Assembly: GCF_030813245.1 (NCBI RefSeq)
Contig: NZ_JAUSUA010000004.1
Location: 62,001-126,000, forward strand
Direction of reading: 5' to 3'
Source of the DNA: Alkalicoccobacillus murimartini
GTDB lineage: Bacteria; Bacillota; Bacilli; Bacillales; Bacillaceae_D
Length of the DNA: 64,000 bases
In this document: positions 1-7,868 of the stretch, one piece after another
Position numbering within the stretch: the stretch's first letter is position 1
How the letters are laid out: each line of letters starts with the position of its first letter
Notes under the pieces: generated by a model
What the model saw: only the letters and a program-made list of their open reading frames with translations
The model's database searches: none
What the model was told of the DNA's origin: nothing
Program-made: the position numbers and the translations under genes

Positions 1-16
1 CTCGTTTATTTTCCAC
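1..16 (-). CDS. fabF: Start of 3-oxoacyl-ACP synthase II (partial)
   Basis: Only the first five codons of a leftward gene lie inside the window. A GTG codon (complement of 14-16) follows an AAAGGAG ribosome site at 25-31 with an 8-base gap, and the codons read M-E-N-K-R. FabF proteins of Bacillus begin with a similar M-x-K-K-R stretch, and fabF directly follows fabH in Bacillus subtilis. The identification therefore rests on position, start signals and a very short match. FabF elongates acyl-ACP by condensation with malonyl-ACP. Confidence 0.5.
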
Positions 17-42
17 AGTATCTACTCCTTTACTAAAAATAT

Positions 43-987
43 TTATCTACCCCAACGTAAAGCGACGGCTCCCCATACTAATCCAGCCCCAAAGCCAACT
101 AATACTAACACGTCACCGTCTTTGATTTTTCCTTGTTCTAGTTCTTCTACCATCGCCATTGGAATAGACGCTGATGAAGTATTGCCGTATTTCTTCACGG
201 TAACCGACATTTTGTCTACCGGAAGATCTAATTTCTCACGTGCTGACTCCATAATGCGGATATTAGCCTGGTGTGGGATTAGATAATCAACATCTTCTTT
301 TGTTAATCCTGCTTTTTCAATCACTTTTAGAGAGGATTCTCCCATTTGTCTAACCGCAAATTTAAAGACCTCACGACCATTCATCTCCATAAATTCGCCT
401 TGCTTATTAATGTGCATCGCACCGCCGCCATCTGCTCCAAGATCAAAGGATAGAATTCCTTTTCCTTCAGATACTGGACCAACAATTGCAGCACCAGAGC
501 CGTCGCCAAATAATACAGCCGTGTTTCGATCTGACATATCCGTGATTTTAGAGAGCTTCTCTACACCAATCACAAGTACGTTTTTGTATGCTCCTGTTTC
601 AACAAACTGCTGGGCCGTTACAATACCATAGATAAAGCCTGCACATGCTGCACTTATGTCCATTGCTGATGCATGATTCGCACCCAGTCTTTTTTGAACG
701 AGTGTTGAAACGGTTGGAAACGCCATATCAGGTGTGACCGTTGCAACAAGGATCAAATCAATCTCATCTGCACTCATATCTGCATTTTTTAACGCTGACA
801 CTGCAGATTCGTAAGCCATATCAGATGTATCTACGTCATCACCTGCAAAACGACGTTCTTCTATTCCAGTTCTTGTACGAATCCATTCATCAGATGTATC
901 TAATACTTTTTCGAAATCTGCGTTTGTAAAAACTTGTTCAGGAATGTAACTACCAATCCCTAAAATACCCGCATTCGCCATGTCCAT
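43..987 (-). CDS. fabH: Beta-ketoacyl-ACP synthase III
   Basis: Condenses acetyl- or branched acyl-CoA with malonyl-ACP to start fatty acid synthesis. The 314 residues match the family length. The thiolase-fold catalytic triad is visible: Cys115 in D-I-S-A-A-C-A-G-F, His239 in I-P-H-Q-A-N and Asn269 in Y-G-N-T-S. The TRTGIEERR substrate-loop motif is near residue 40. ATG at 987 and ATG at 981 both sit behind AAGGGAAAG; the second has the better spacing (10 bases). A FapR operator overlaps the promoter upstream, and fabF follows, so this is the malonyl-CoA-controlled fabHF unit. It is FabHA-like by neighbourhood; whether the genome also has a FabHB cannot be seen here. Confidence 0.97.
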   Translation of the reverse strand: MDMANAGILGIGSYIPEQVFTNADFEKVLDTSDEWIRTRTGIEERRFAGDDVDTSDMAYESAVSALKNADMSADEIDLILVATVTPDMAFPTVSTLVQKRLGANHASAMDISAACAGFIYGIVTAQQFVETGAYKNVLVIGVEKLSKITDMSDRNTAVLFGDGSGAAIVGPVSEGKGILSFDLGADGGGAMHINKQGEFMEMNGREVFKFAVRQMGESSLKVIEKAGLTKEDVDYLIPHQANIRIMESAREKLDLPVDKMSVTVKKYGNTSSASIPMAMVEELEQGKIKDGDVLVLVGFGAGLVWGAVALRWGR

Positions 988-1032
988 CTTTCCCTTCTCA
1001 CACTAGGCTTTCGCACAGTGTTTCGACATTTT

Positions 1033-1062
1033 ATTAGTACCTGATACTAATTTTACTGTAAA
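1033..1062 (-). promoter_or_regulatory. fabH promoter with FapR operator
   Basis: ATTAGTACCTGATACTAAT at 1033-1051 is a near-perfect inverted repeat matching the known FapR operator of Bacillus. Reading leftward, a -35-like TTTACA (complement of 1057-1062) is followed after 17 bases by TACTAA as a -10. The operator therefore covers the -10 region. FapR would repress fabHF until malonyl-CoA accumulates. Confidence 0.85.
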
Positions 1063-1172
1063 CTTTCTTTTCTGTCTAGACTGAACCTGCGCTCAGACTA
1101 TCATTAAACAGGCTTTTATCCCTACACAACAGGCCCTTTTCTACATACATTAATAAAGAGGAGCGTGATTTC

Positions 1173-1445
1173 TTGAGTGATAACAACGATAACCGTGAGC
1201 AAGGAAATGATTTTTTCTCCAATATGATGTTTGGACGTAAACCCGAGCCTCCAGTTGAAGAAAAGAAACAATCTGAGAAAGAAGCGACTCAAATTGAGCA
1301 GGTAATTGAGCTAGTCCAAGCAATCGGACCTGTGCTTGAACAATTTGCACCCGTGGCTACTGCTGCAAAATCCTATCTGTCAAAAAAAATGAAGGATTGG
1401 GTTGCCGATACTCCAGATGACGAAGATAAGAGCGGATCTTCATAG
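1173..1445 (+). CDS. Small charged protein, yjzB position
   Basis: A 90-residue protein starting at TTG 1173 behind AAAGAGGAG with good spacing. The first 45 residues are polar and probably disordered. Residues about 48-80 form a plausible amphipathic helix (I-E-Q-V-I-E-L-V-Q-A-I-G-P-V-L), and the tail is acidic. There is no signal peptide or membrane segment. It lies divergent from fabH, the place occupied by yjzB in Bacillus subtilis, but I cannot confirm homology from memory. A terminator hairpin overlaps its last codons. Function unknown. Confidence 0.75.
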   Translation: MSDNNDNREQGNDFFSNMMFGRKPEPPVEEKKQSEKEATQIEQVIELVQAIGPVLEQFAPVATAAKSYLSKKMKDWVADTPDDEDKSGSS

Positions 1446-1464
1446 AAGATTCCGCTCTTTTTTT
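1429..1464 (+). terminator. Terminator of the 1173 gene
   Basis: A 13-bp stem starting AGAGCGGATCTTC, with loop ATA and one bulged T on the return arm, is followed by a T run. The stem contains the stop codon of the upstream gene. Confidence 0.85.
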
Positions 1465-1783
1465 ATTCGTCCTTTCCAAGTCGTTCCATTAATAAATTGA
1501 ACCATTCATCCATTTCTTTTTTTAACTGTTCTTCTTTTTCAGACGTGGCTGTAATATTTTGAACTTCTTCATAAGTTTGTAAGAACCCTTCTATATCCTG
1601 TAAACGAAGCTGAGCTAGACCAATATTAACAAAAACCCTCACCTGACGTGCATCTCCAGCCCTCATAATTTCTGCGAAAGGCATTAGCTTCTCAAGGCCT
1701 TCTTTGTCTTTTTTCTCTCGTATTAGCTCAATTCCTTGTTTCATTCCTTCTCCAAGTGCTTTTAACTTCTCTTCTTTATTCAT
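1463..1783 (-). CDS. Hypothetical helical protein
   Basis: A 106-residue protein if it starts at ATG 1783. That start is favoured because GGAGGAGAG lies at 1789-1796; the in-frame ATG at 1798 overlaps that ribosome site. The sequence is almost entirely helix-forming and charged, with a pattern suggesting two or three helical hairpins of TPR type (A-R-Q-V-R-V-F-V-N-I-G-L-A-Q, then a Y-E-E-V segment). No signal peptide or membrane span is present. It follows comZ after a hairpin at 1801-1834, so it may have its own signals or depend on read-through. Family not recognised. Confidence 0.7.
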   Translation of the reverse strand: MNKEEKLKALGEGMKQGIELIREKKDKEGLEKLMPFAEIMRAGDARQVRVFVNIGLAQLRLQDIEGFLQTYEEVQNITATSEKEEQLKKEMDEWFNLLMERLGKDE

Positions 1784-1800
1784 TTTTCTCTCCTCCATAG

Positions 1801-1834
1801 AAAAAGACTCACCACGGCTTGTCCGTCTGAGTCC
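1801..1834 (-). terminator. Probable terminator after comZ
   Basis: Read leftward, GACTCA pairs with TGAGTC and an inner ACGG pairs with CCGT, followed by a T run (complement of 1801-1805). Confidence 0.65.
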
Positions 1835-1840
1835 TTTAGA

Positions 1841-2032
1841 TTATTGTTGTGTTTCGGCGTCAGATTTACCTAATTCATAAGCCTCTGTCATCACTTTAAG
1901 AAACAGTTCAAGCACTGGCTGCATGTCTTCAAACCCAAGCTCTATCCCTTTTTCTTTAAAAAATTCCTGACCCTCAGGAAGATGTTTCATAGCTAATTGC
2001 ATTAATTTCATATTAAGCTCTGGATTTGTCAT
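1841..2032 (-). CDS. comZ: ComZ-like competence regulator
   Basis: ComZ is a small protein reported to dampen ComG expression and competence in Bacillus subtilis. Starting at ATG 2032, behind GAGGTG with a 6-base gap, the product is 63 residues, the length of the Bacillus subtilis protein. It shares the A-M-K-H-L-P-E-G segment, the K-G-I-E-L core and the near-identical A-Y-E-L-G-K-S-D-A tail. A longer reading from 2053 would place the ribosome site inside the gene. In Bacillus subtilis comZ follows med; no med is seen here, and an unknown gene and prfC occupy the space instead. Confidence 0.88.
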   Translation of the reverse strand: MTNPELNMKLMQLAMKHLPEGQEFFKEKGIELGFEDMQPVLELFLKVMTEAYELGKSDAETQQ

Positions 2033-2121
2033 GCTTTGCACCTCATTTTTCATTTTCTACTCAAAGATACTATGCTGTCCTTTGTTTCGCAAGCGATAAG
2101 AGGAGTATGTCCAATAAATAA

Positions 2122-2154
2122 GAAAAACAGCCCCCTAGGCGGAAGCTGTTTCTT
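2122..2154 (-). terminator. Terminator after the 2166 gene
   Basis: Read leftward, AAACAGC and GCTGTTT form a stem around a GC-rich loop, followed by further T residues. Confidence 0.7.
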
Positions 2155-2165
2155 GGAAGTCTATA

Positions 2166-2405
2166 CTAACTTAGACCTCTTTGCTCAGTTAAATCAACAA
2201 TTTTAATACTCATCACTTTTGACAGATTCACAAGCTCTCCTTTAATTGTCCACCAGTTGCTAGATGTCTCTGTAATTTCATTCTCCAATTGCTGATACGA
2301 TTCTCTTGAGAGCATAATTTGTTTTGAGCTTGAATTTTCAAATTCGAACGTAATAATAAAGTCATGCACGGTAAAATCGCTCCAATCTCTTGTTTGGTTC
2401 TCCAC
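2166..2405 (-). CDS. Hypothetical protein, 79 residues
   Basis: The reading frame starts at GTG 2405. The only purine-rich sequence upstream (AATAGGTGG) overlaps that codon, so the start is weak. The predicted protein mixes beta strands and polar turns (V-H-D-F-I-I-T-F-E-F-E, then a W-W-T-I-K-G core), which suggests a small single beta domain in the cytoplasm. It is followed by a hairpin and T run, which supports a real transcript. Homology not recognised. It lies head to head with prfC across about 145 bases. Confidence 0.55.
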   Translation of the reverse strand: MENQTRDWSDFTVHDFIITFEFENSSSKQIMLSRESYQQLENEITETSSNWWTIKGELVNLSKVMSIKIVDLTEQRGLS

Positions 2406-2487
2406 CTATTTTTACGGATAACCTATGGTATGGTTTCACTCTTTTGCTAATTTCTAAACTAAGGATGAAAACACATTGAAACATTGC

Positions 2488-2493
2488 TATAAT
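2488..2493 (+). promoter_or_regulatory. Possible -10 element of prfC
   Basis: TATAAT lies 59 bases upstream of the prfC start. The -35 at the right distance is poor (ATGAAA), so this is only a candidate. Confidence 0.35.
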
Positions 2494-2551
2494 AGAAGGC
2501 AGTGTGCATACGAATGTTATAAGGCCCAACTGATAGAAATGAGGATATATG

Positions 2552-4147
2552 ATGAATTATAAAGAAGCTGTAGAAACGAGACGAACATTTGCTATCATCT
2601 CTCACCCCGATGCCGGAAAAACTACGCTAACTGAAAAACTGCTACTTTTTGGTGGCGCTATTCGCGAAGCTGGAACGGTAAAAGGGCGTAAAAACAGCAA
2701 ACATGCTGTGAGTGACTGGATGGAGATTGAGAAACAACGTGGAATTTCAGTAACAAGTTCTGTTCTTGAATTTAAATATGACGGGTACAACGTCAATATT
2801 TTAGATACACCTGGTCACCAAGATTTTAGTGAAGATACGTACCGTACGCTTACAGCTGCCGACTCAGCGACCATGCTGATTGATGCTGCCAAAGGGGTAG
2901 AGGCACAAACAAAGAAATTATTCAAAGTATGTCGCATGCGTGGCATTCCTATCTTTACCTTTATGAACAAGTTGGATCGTCAAGGTCGTGACCCATTTGA
3001 ATTAATGGAGGAGCTAGAAGACCTTCTTGGGATCCGTTCTTATCCAATGGGTTGGCCAATTGGTATGGGGCAGTCCTTTTCTGGTGTATATGATCGCCAT
3101 GAAAAGAAGCTCGAGCTCTACAATCCAAAAAACCCAAAAGACATTGATGTCATTCAACTGACAGGACCAGATGACCCGAAGTTAGATGAAGCGATTAATG
3201 ACGAACAACTGGTTGCTCAATTTCGTGAAGAAATCGAATTACTTGATGTGGCCGGAGATGAATACGATGCTGAACTTATTGCCAAAGGTGAACTAACTCC
3301 CATGTTTTTTGGAAGTGCTGTTTCAAGCTTTGGTGTACAGACCTATCTTGAGCATATGCTAAAGCTCGCTCCAAGCCCTGTGCCACGCGAAAGTTCTAAA
3401 GGCTTAATTAATCCAATTGAGTATCAAAAATTCTCAGGATTCATCTTCAAAATCCAAGCGAATATGAACCCTGCTCACCGTGATCGCATTGCGTTCTTAC
3501 GTATAACATCAGGTAAATTTGAACGAGGAATGTCTGTTAAACATGTTCGAATAGGAAAAAATATTAAGCTGGCCCAACCTACACAGTTGCTTGCCCAGTC
3601 GCGTAGTATCGTTGAAGAAGCGTACGCAGGAGATATACTTGGATTGTTTGATCCAGGAAACCTTCGAATTGGAGATACATTAGTTGAAGGTGATAGCTTT
3701 GAATTTGCAGAGATGCCCCACTTCTCTCCAGAGCATTTTAGTGCGATCTCTGTTAAAGAAGCATTAAAACATAAATCATTTGAAAAAGGGATTCATCAAC
3801 TAACTGAAGAAGGTGCCATTCAGTTATTCAAAACTTACAACCGTTTCGCTGAACAACAAATTGTTGGGGTCGTTGGGGTCTTGCAGTTTGAAGTACTTGA
3901 GCAGCGCTTAAAAAGTGAGTATCACGTAGACATCCAGCTTGACCGTCTACCATTTACTTTTGCACGATGGGTTGTCGGACCTGCTGACGCTTTTGAAAAA
4001 TTCAAAAAAGCACAGCGTAACCTGGTAACCGATCGTGACTCAAAGATTGTCGCGTTATTTGAAAATGAATTTCAAATGCGTACCGCTCAAGAAAAATATC
4101 CTGACCTTTCATTTTATGAGAATTCATTCTTTAAAGATGAAGAGTAA
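2552..4147 (+). CDS. prfC: Peptide chain release factor 3
   Basis: GTPase that recycles RF1/RF2 from ribosomes after termination. The N-terminal G domain shows the P-loop H-P-D-A-G-K-T-T near residue 20, the D-T-P-G-H switch II motif near 85 and the N-K-L-D guanine motif near 140. EF-G-like beta-barrel and C-terminal domains follow. At 531 residues it matches the RF3 length. ATG codons at 2549 and 2552 both follow GAGG; the second has the better spacing. It lies alone on the plus strand and ends in a strong terminator. RF3 is patchily distributed in Bacilli, and its place between comZ and the yjaV homologue differs from Bacillus subtilis, where med lies. Confidence 0.96.
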   Translation: MNYKEAVETRRTFAIISHPDAGKTTLTEKLLLFGGAIREAGTVKGRKNSKHAVSDWMEIEKQRGISVTSSVLEFKYDGYNVNILDTPGHQDFSEDTYRTLTAADSATMLIDAAKGVEAQTKKLFKVCRMRGIPIFTFMNKLDRQGRDPFELMEELEDLLGIRSYPMGWPIGMGQSFSGVYDRHEKKLELYNPKNPKDIDVIQLTGPDDPKLDEAINDEQLVAQFREEIELLDVAGDEYDAELIAKGELTPMFFGSAVSSFGVQTYLEHMLKLAPSPVPRESSKGLINPIEYQKFSGFIFKIQANMNPAHRDRIAFLRITSGKFERGMSVKHVRIGKNIKLAQPTQLLAQSRSIVEEAYAGDILGLFDPGNLRIGDTLVEGDSFEFAEMPHFSPEHFSAISVKEALKHKSFEKGIHQLTEEGAIQLFKTYNRFAEQQIVGVVGVLQFEVLEQRLKSEYHVDIQLDRLPFTFARWVVGPADAFEKFKKAQRNLVTDRDSKIVALFENEFQMRTAQEKYPDLSFYENSFFKDEE

Positions 4148-4155
4148 AATTATTT

Positions 4156-4197
4156 AAAAGCCTGCCTACCACGTATACGCGTGGTAGGCAGGCTTTT
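4156..4197 (+). terminator. Strong terminator of prfC
   Basis: A perfect inverted repeat beginning AAAAGCCTGCCTACCACG, with a 4-6 base loop and a T run. The A run on the left arm means it could also act leftward. Confidence 0.92.
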
Positions 4198-4337
4198 CCT
4201 TTAGAACATTTAATTAATTGCTAGTTATCAGATGTATTATTATAAAAGAGCTCCATTACTAACTATCCTTCAAAAACATAACCATTCATATTTTTTCCAA
4301 TATACTGTATAATCAGGCTATAAAAGGAGGAATACAT

Positions 4338-4712
4338 ATGACTACTTTTCTTTCTTCAATTCACCATGTTCAGTTGGCCGCCCCTAAAGGATCAGAGGAT
4401 CAAGCACGTACTTTCTATACAGAGATTCTTGGATTTACTGAGGTTGAGAAGCCTGCCCAAATGAAAGTAAATGGCGGCTGTTGGTTTGAGCAAGGTACTA
4501 TTTCATTACATATTGGCATTGAGACCCCTTTTGTCCCTGCAGAAAAAGCCCACCCTGCCTTCTATACAGAAGATCTGGATGGACTAGTAGAACACCTAAA
4601 ACAACATAATATAACGGTTGAGTTTGATACAAGGTATGAAGGGTTCAAACGCTTTTATGTGTATGATCCCTTTAACAATAGAATCGAAATACTTCAAAGA
4701 CAGGAAGCATAA
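4338..4712 (+). CDS. Glyoxalase/VOC family protein
   Basis: A 124-residue single-subunit vicinal-oxygen-chelate protein with paired beta-alpha-beta-beta-beta modules. The first module carries H-H-V-Q-L-A near residue 10 and the typical A-R-T-F-Y-T-E-I-L-G-F helix. The second ends in F-N-N-R-I-E-I-L, with the usual metal-binding glutamate. The ATG follows AAAGGAGGA with ideal spacing. A -10-like TATAAT lies at 4308-4313. VOC members include glyoxalases, dioxygenases and resistance proteins, and no neighbour suggests the substrate. It converges on the epimerase gene with only seven bases between them. Confidence 0.88.
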   Translation: MTTFLSSIHHVQLAAPKGSEDQARTFYTEILGFTEVEKPAQMKVNGGCWFEQGTISLHIGIETPFVPAEKAHPAFYTEDLDGLVEHLKQHNITVEFDTRYEGFKRFYVYDPFNNRIEILQRQEA

Positions 4713-4719
4713 TTCTGGG

Positions 4720-5622
4720 TTAAAGGTTTTGTCGTTCTTTCCATTTGTGGAGATGATCTTTCTGCTTCAGAAGGCCTTCTTCAAGTGATGTTGTTGGATC
4801 AAATCCTAACTGTTCTCTTGCTTTATCAGGAGAAAGGGAAGACCTAGAATGTGTTCGCTTTAAAACTTCAGCTTCTGCTCCGAGACTTTCGGCTGCTTGG
4901 AACCACTGCCCTTCCTGACCGGAAGTCAGATGATAGATATCAGAAGGATTTGTTGATTCTGCGGCAAGGATAAAACCTTTTACTACATCCTCAACGTATA
5001 GCACATCGAGTGTCGAACGATCCTGATACACGTTTTGTTCTTCATTCAATAGCTGAGCGAAAGTCATATCACTACGTTGCCACGGACCATAAATGGTTGG
5101 CAGACGCAAAATGTCATAGTGAATGCTTTTTGCTTCTGCTTCTTTTTGTATACACCTCTCTACCTCCGCTTTAATCATCCCGTATGGGGAAGTTGGCTGT
5201 AGAGGGGTATTCTCCGTTATTAATCCTGGTACATCCCCGTATACTTCAACAGTTGAAGGGAAAAGGAGTCTTGAATGTTCTTGCATGGAATGACAGAGAA
5301 ATTGAATCCATGTACAAGCCTGATGACTGATTTGATTCATGGTTGGCCACTTGCTATCCTTTGTTGATGGAGATGCCAAGTGAAAGACTACATCTGCGGT
5401 GGATACCTCTTCTACTATCTTTTTGTTCTCCTTGCTAAGATCACCATCTAGATGTTGAAATAATGAATTTCTCCCCATTCCCATTACCTTCTCATCCTGT
5501 TCATGTTCTCTTTCAGCCTTCCGTTGATCAATACAGACAACCTGTACTCCATTCTCCAAAAGAGCCTGACAGAGGTGATAGCCGATAAAGCCAAGTCCAC
5601 CCGTAACTACTGCTCTCTTCAC
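4720..5622 (-). CDS. NAD-dependent epimerase/dehydratase, YjaV-like
   Basis: An extended short-chain dehydrogenase of about 300 residues. The Rossmann motif T-G-G-L-G-F-I-G-Y-H is at the very N-terminus. The active-site Y-G-M-I-K (YxxxK) lies near residue 145 and a serine in F-P-S-T-V-E-V-Y upstream of it. I place the start at GTG 5622 because GGAGAGGAG precedes it; the frame extends upstream to 5670 but that part would include the ribosome site. It follows the YjaU-like gene by 54 bases, the same pair order seen in the yjaU-yjaV region of Bacillus subtilis. The sugar nucleotide or other substrate is not known. Confidence 0.85.
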   Translation of the reverse strand: MKRAVVTGGLGFIGYHLCQALLENGVQVVCIDQRKAEREHEQDEKVMGMGRNSLFQHLDGDLSKENKKIVEEVSTADVVFHLASPSTKDSKWPTMNQISHQACTWIQFLCHSMQEHSRLLFPSTVEVYGDVPGLITENTPLQPTSPYGMIKAEVERCIQKEAEAKSIHYDILRLPTIYGPWQRSDMTFAQLLNEEQNVYQDRSTLDVLYVEDVVKGFILAAESTNPSDIYHLTSGQEGQWFQAAESLGAEAEVLKRTHSRSSLSPDKAREQLGFDPTTSLEEGLLKQKDHLHKWKERQNL

Positions 5623-5676
5623 ATTAGATCTCCTCTCCTCAAAAAGTGTCAAACCCTCTCTGAAGAACAAAGAGGG

Positions 5677-6420
5677 TCAAAGGATCTGTTCATGTTTTTG
5701 ATAGAACATAACAGTCGGCTCAGAAAGTGAATGAAAGGGCCTAGTTGAACTAAATAATTTCAATTGAACCGATTGACCTTTTTGAAGTAATTCTTGTTCC
5801 AGTTTTCTAGAGTGTGCCGGCAATGGGTAATGTCGTTCATTCACGCGGTGGATCAGAAATAAAGGTGGCCACATTTCTTTTAATGGCGGTTGAGAAATCT
5901 GTCTTACCCATTGTCGATTAATTCGTTCCGGTTTAGTTCCATAAGCGGTAGATAGTTCATTCTTTATTTTTTTATAATAAAGCCTATTTTGTTTTTCTAG
6001 ATCGTAATATGATTCAAGATAGATACATGGATTAAAAAATAACATGGAACGAATATTTACATGCTTACGGGCAAGTAATTTTATAGCTAGTACCGCACCC
6101 CAGCCCTCGGCAAACACGTGAATTCGTTTATTAATAATTTCTGATTTCAATAAAAAATGAATGAGTTGTTCTGAATGAGCACAAGCTGCTTCATTTCCCC
6201 AATGATGTGGATGGAGGTCTGAAGTGAACACTGTATACCCATTATTCAAAAGATGCTCCAATACGATTTTCTTCTCTGGATGCGTCTCCCATATAGAACT
6301 TGAATCCTCTACAGTCCGATCTTGACCACTTAATAGGTAAACAGCAAAACCATTAGGCTTCTCTGGTAGAAACTTAACACTCCATCTACCTTTCCATTTA
6401 AAATACCGTGCGTCAAACAT
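5677..6420 (-). CDS. Alpha/beta-hydrolase-like protein, YjaU-like
   Basis: A 247-residue protein with an alpha/beta hydrolase layout: a strand Y-T-V-F-T-S-D-L-H, a nucleophile-elbow region (H-V-F-A-E-G-W-G-A) near residue 100 and a late S-T-R-P-F-H-S that could hold the histidine. The nucleophile serine of G-x-S-x-G is replaced by glycine (A-E-G-W-G), so ordinary esterase chemistry looks unlikely. The start follows AGGAGAATGTACT. It precedes the epimerase and corresponds by position to yjaU. A possible 18-codon leader frame overlaps its start. It may be a pseudoenzyme or use another chemistry. Confidence 0.75.
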   Translation of the reverse strand: MFDARYFKWKGRWSVKFLPEKPNGFAVYLLSGQDRTVEDSSSIWETHPEKKIVLEHLLNNGYTVFTSDLHPHHWGNEAACAHSEQLIHFLLKSEIINKRIHVFAEGWGAVLAIKLLARKHVNIRSMLFFNPCIYLESYYDLEKQNRLYYKKIKNELSTAYGTKPERINRQWVRQISQPPLKEMWPPLFLIHRVNERHYPLPAHSRKLEQELLQKGQSVQLKLFSSTRPFHSLSEPTVMFYQKHEQIL

Positions 6421-6469
6421 AGTACATTCTCCTAATCGATACAGTCACTGCTCTGCTTAGCGTATGCAC
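6413..6469 (-). CDS. Candidate 18-residue leader peptide
   Basis: A GTG at 6469 follows a near-ideal ribosome site (AAAAGGAGG, complement of 6474-6482). The frame runs 18 codons and its TGA overlaps the ATG region of the YjaU-like gene, so the two could be translationally coupled. The peptide reads M-H-T-L-S-R-A-V-T-V-S-I-R-R-M-Y-Y-V. No homologue is known to me. It may be a chance frame. Confidence 0.3.
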   Translation of the reverse strand: MHTLSRAVTVSIRRMYYV

Positions 6470-6610
6470 TACTCCTCCTTTTCGGACCAGTCTCATTCAA
6501 AATTAGGTACAGTACTCACACTCTCTTTTTCTTTATCTATCAAGTATGCGAAATGCTCAAAAAATAGTATAGATCTGTCGATTTTATGACCACATTTTTT
6601 TGCTCAAACA

Positions 6611-6647
6611 AAAAAGCTCCTAAAACCAAGTGGTTTAGGAGCTTTTT
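6611..6647 (-). terminator. Terminator after yjzC
   Basis: GCTCCTAAA and TTTAGGAGC arms, extended by CCA/TGG with one bulged A, flanked by A and T runs. It lies directly downstream of yjzC on the minus strand and is usable in both directions. Confidence 0.85.
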
Positions 6648-6659
6648 ATATAAAACAAG

Positions 6660-6839
6660 TTAAGGTTTTCGTTTTGGCGTCCATTTACGATTCTGATTCG
6701 TTAATTCTGGAAATGTATCTCCTGCCTGTAAACTCACAGATTGAGGATCATTCACGGTACTTCCAGTTTCACCAATCTCTACATACACACCGTTATTTGG
6801 AGCTTTTTGACCTGCGATAAATTGACGGCTTTGTCCCAA
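6660..6839 (-). CDS. yjzC: YjzC family protein
   Basis: A 59-residue protein starting at TTG 6839 behind GGGAGGGAT. It opens M-G-Q-S-R-Q-F and carries the family core G-Q-K-A-P-N-N-G-V-Y-V-E-I-G-E-T-G, then F-P-E-L-T and a basic end N-R-K-W-T-P-K. These are the hallmarks of the YjzC family of Bacillus. It sits between argF and the YjaU-like gene, the same place as in Bacillus subtilis. Function is unknown; the family is small, soluble and conserved. Its short length makes it easy to miss. Confidence 0.88.
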   Translation of the reverse strand: MGQSRQFIAGQKAPNNGVYVEIGETGSTVNDPQSVSLQAGDTFPELTNQNRKWTPKRKP

Positions 6840-6897
6840 AGAAATCCCTCCCTTGGGAATAGCATACCCAAAATCCGCCTTTTATCTAAGCTTGTCA

Positions 6898-7848
6898 TTA
6901 ACCAATTAATGCCGCCAGAATTGCTTGTTGAGCGTGTAGACGATTTTCCGCTTGATCATATACAAATGAATGATGCCCATCAATCACCTCTGCTGATACT
7001 TCTTCTCCACGGTGAGCTGGCAAACAATGCAAGAAGATATAATCTTCTTTCGCACCAGAAAGTAGAACGTCATTCACTTGATAAGCCGATAAAGTCTGTT
7101 CTCTAGACGTTTGCTCTTCCTCAAATCCCATACTAGCCCAAACATCAGTATAGATTACATCTGCATCTTTTGCTGCCGCTGTTGCGTCTTCTGTTTCTTC
7201 AATCGTGGCACCAGTGATTGCCGCAATTTCTTTCACCTTCGCGACGACTTGTGGATCTGCCTTATGTTCAGCTGGTGTCGCAAGTACAACATTCATACCC
7301 ATTTTTGCCCCAGCAACAAGTAATGAATGGGCCACATTATTTCCATCTCCGAAATAAGCAAGCTTTAATCCTTTGAGTTGCTGTTTTTGCTCTTGGATGG
7401 TTAGAAGGTCTGCTAAAGCCTGGCAAGGATGATACGCATCTGTTAACGCATTGATGACCGGCACCGTTGCATACTTAGCAAACTCCTCAACAAGCTCATG
7501 GGAATTTGTGCGAATCATGATCGCATCTAAATATCTTGAAAGCACTTGAGCTGTATCCATCACAGGCTCACCACGCCCGATTTGCAAGTCTCTTGGGCTT
7601 AAAAAGAGAGCGTGTCCTCCCATTTGTGTTAATCCAACTTCAAATGAGACGCGTGTACGTGTTGATGCATTCTCAAAAATCATGCCAAGTGACTTTCCAG
7701 AAAGCACACCTGTTTTTGTTGCTGGGTTGTCTTTAAATGACTTGGCTGAGTGAAGAAGTTGTTCGATTTCCTCTGGACTATAATCGAGAAGCGTTAAAAA
7801 ATGACGACCTGTCATTTTTTTTTCTGAAACTTGAACTGAATGTGCCAC
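6898..7848 (-). CDS. argF: Ornithine carbamoyltransferase
   Basis: Joins carbamoyl phosphate to ornithine to give citrulline. From GTG 7848 (GGAGGA ribosome site 5 bases before) the product is 316 residues, the usual size. Signature segments are S-T-R-T-R (carbamoyl phosphate binding), H-P-C-Q-A-L-A-D and H-C-L-P-A-H-R-G near the C-terminus. The frame is open to 7902 but that would overlap the end of carB and bypass the ribosome site. It is the last gene of the arginine operon and lies 20 bases after carB. Confidence 0.96.
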   Translation of the reverse strand: MAHSVQVSEKKMTGRHFLTLLDYSPEEIEQLLHSAKSFKDNPATKTGVLSGKSLGMIFENASTRTRVSFEVGLTQMGGHALFLSPRDLQIGRGEPVMDTAQVLSRYLDAIMIRTNSHELVEEFAKYATVPVINALTDAYHPCQALADLLTIQEQKQQLKGLKLAYFGDGNNVAHSLLVAGAKMGMNVVLATPAEHKADPQVVAKVKEIAAITGATIEETEDATAAAKDADVIYTDVWASMGFEEEQTSREQTLSAYQVNDVLLSGAKEDYIFLHCLPAHRGEEVSAEVIDGHHSFVYDQAENRLHAQQAILAALIG

Positions 7849-7868
7849 TCTGTTCCTCCTTTTTCCTT

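Noticed and set aside
4338-5622. Glyoxalase and epimerase genes as one operon
   Set aside because: They are on opposite strands and converge.
6741-7106. Plus-strand frame over yjzC and argF
   Set aside because: It crosses two well-supported minus-strand genes and has no start signals.
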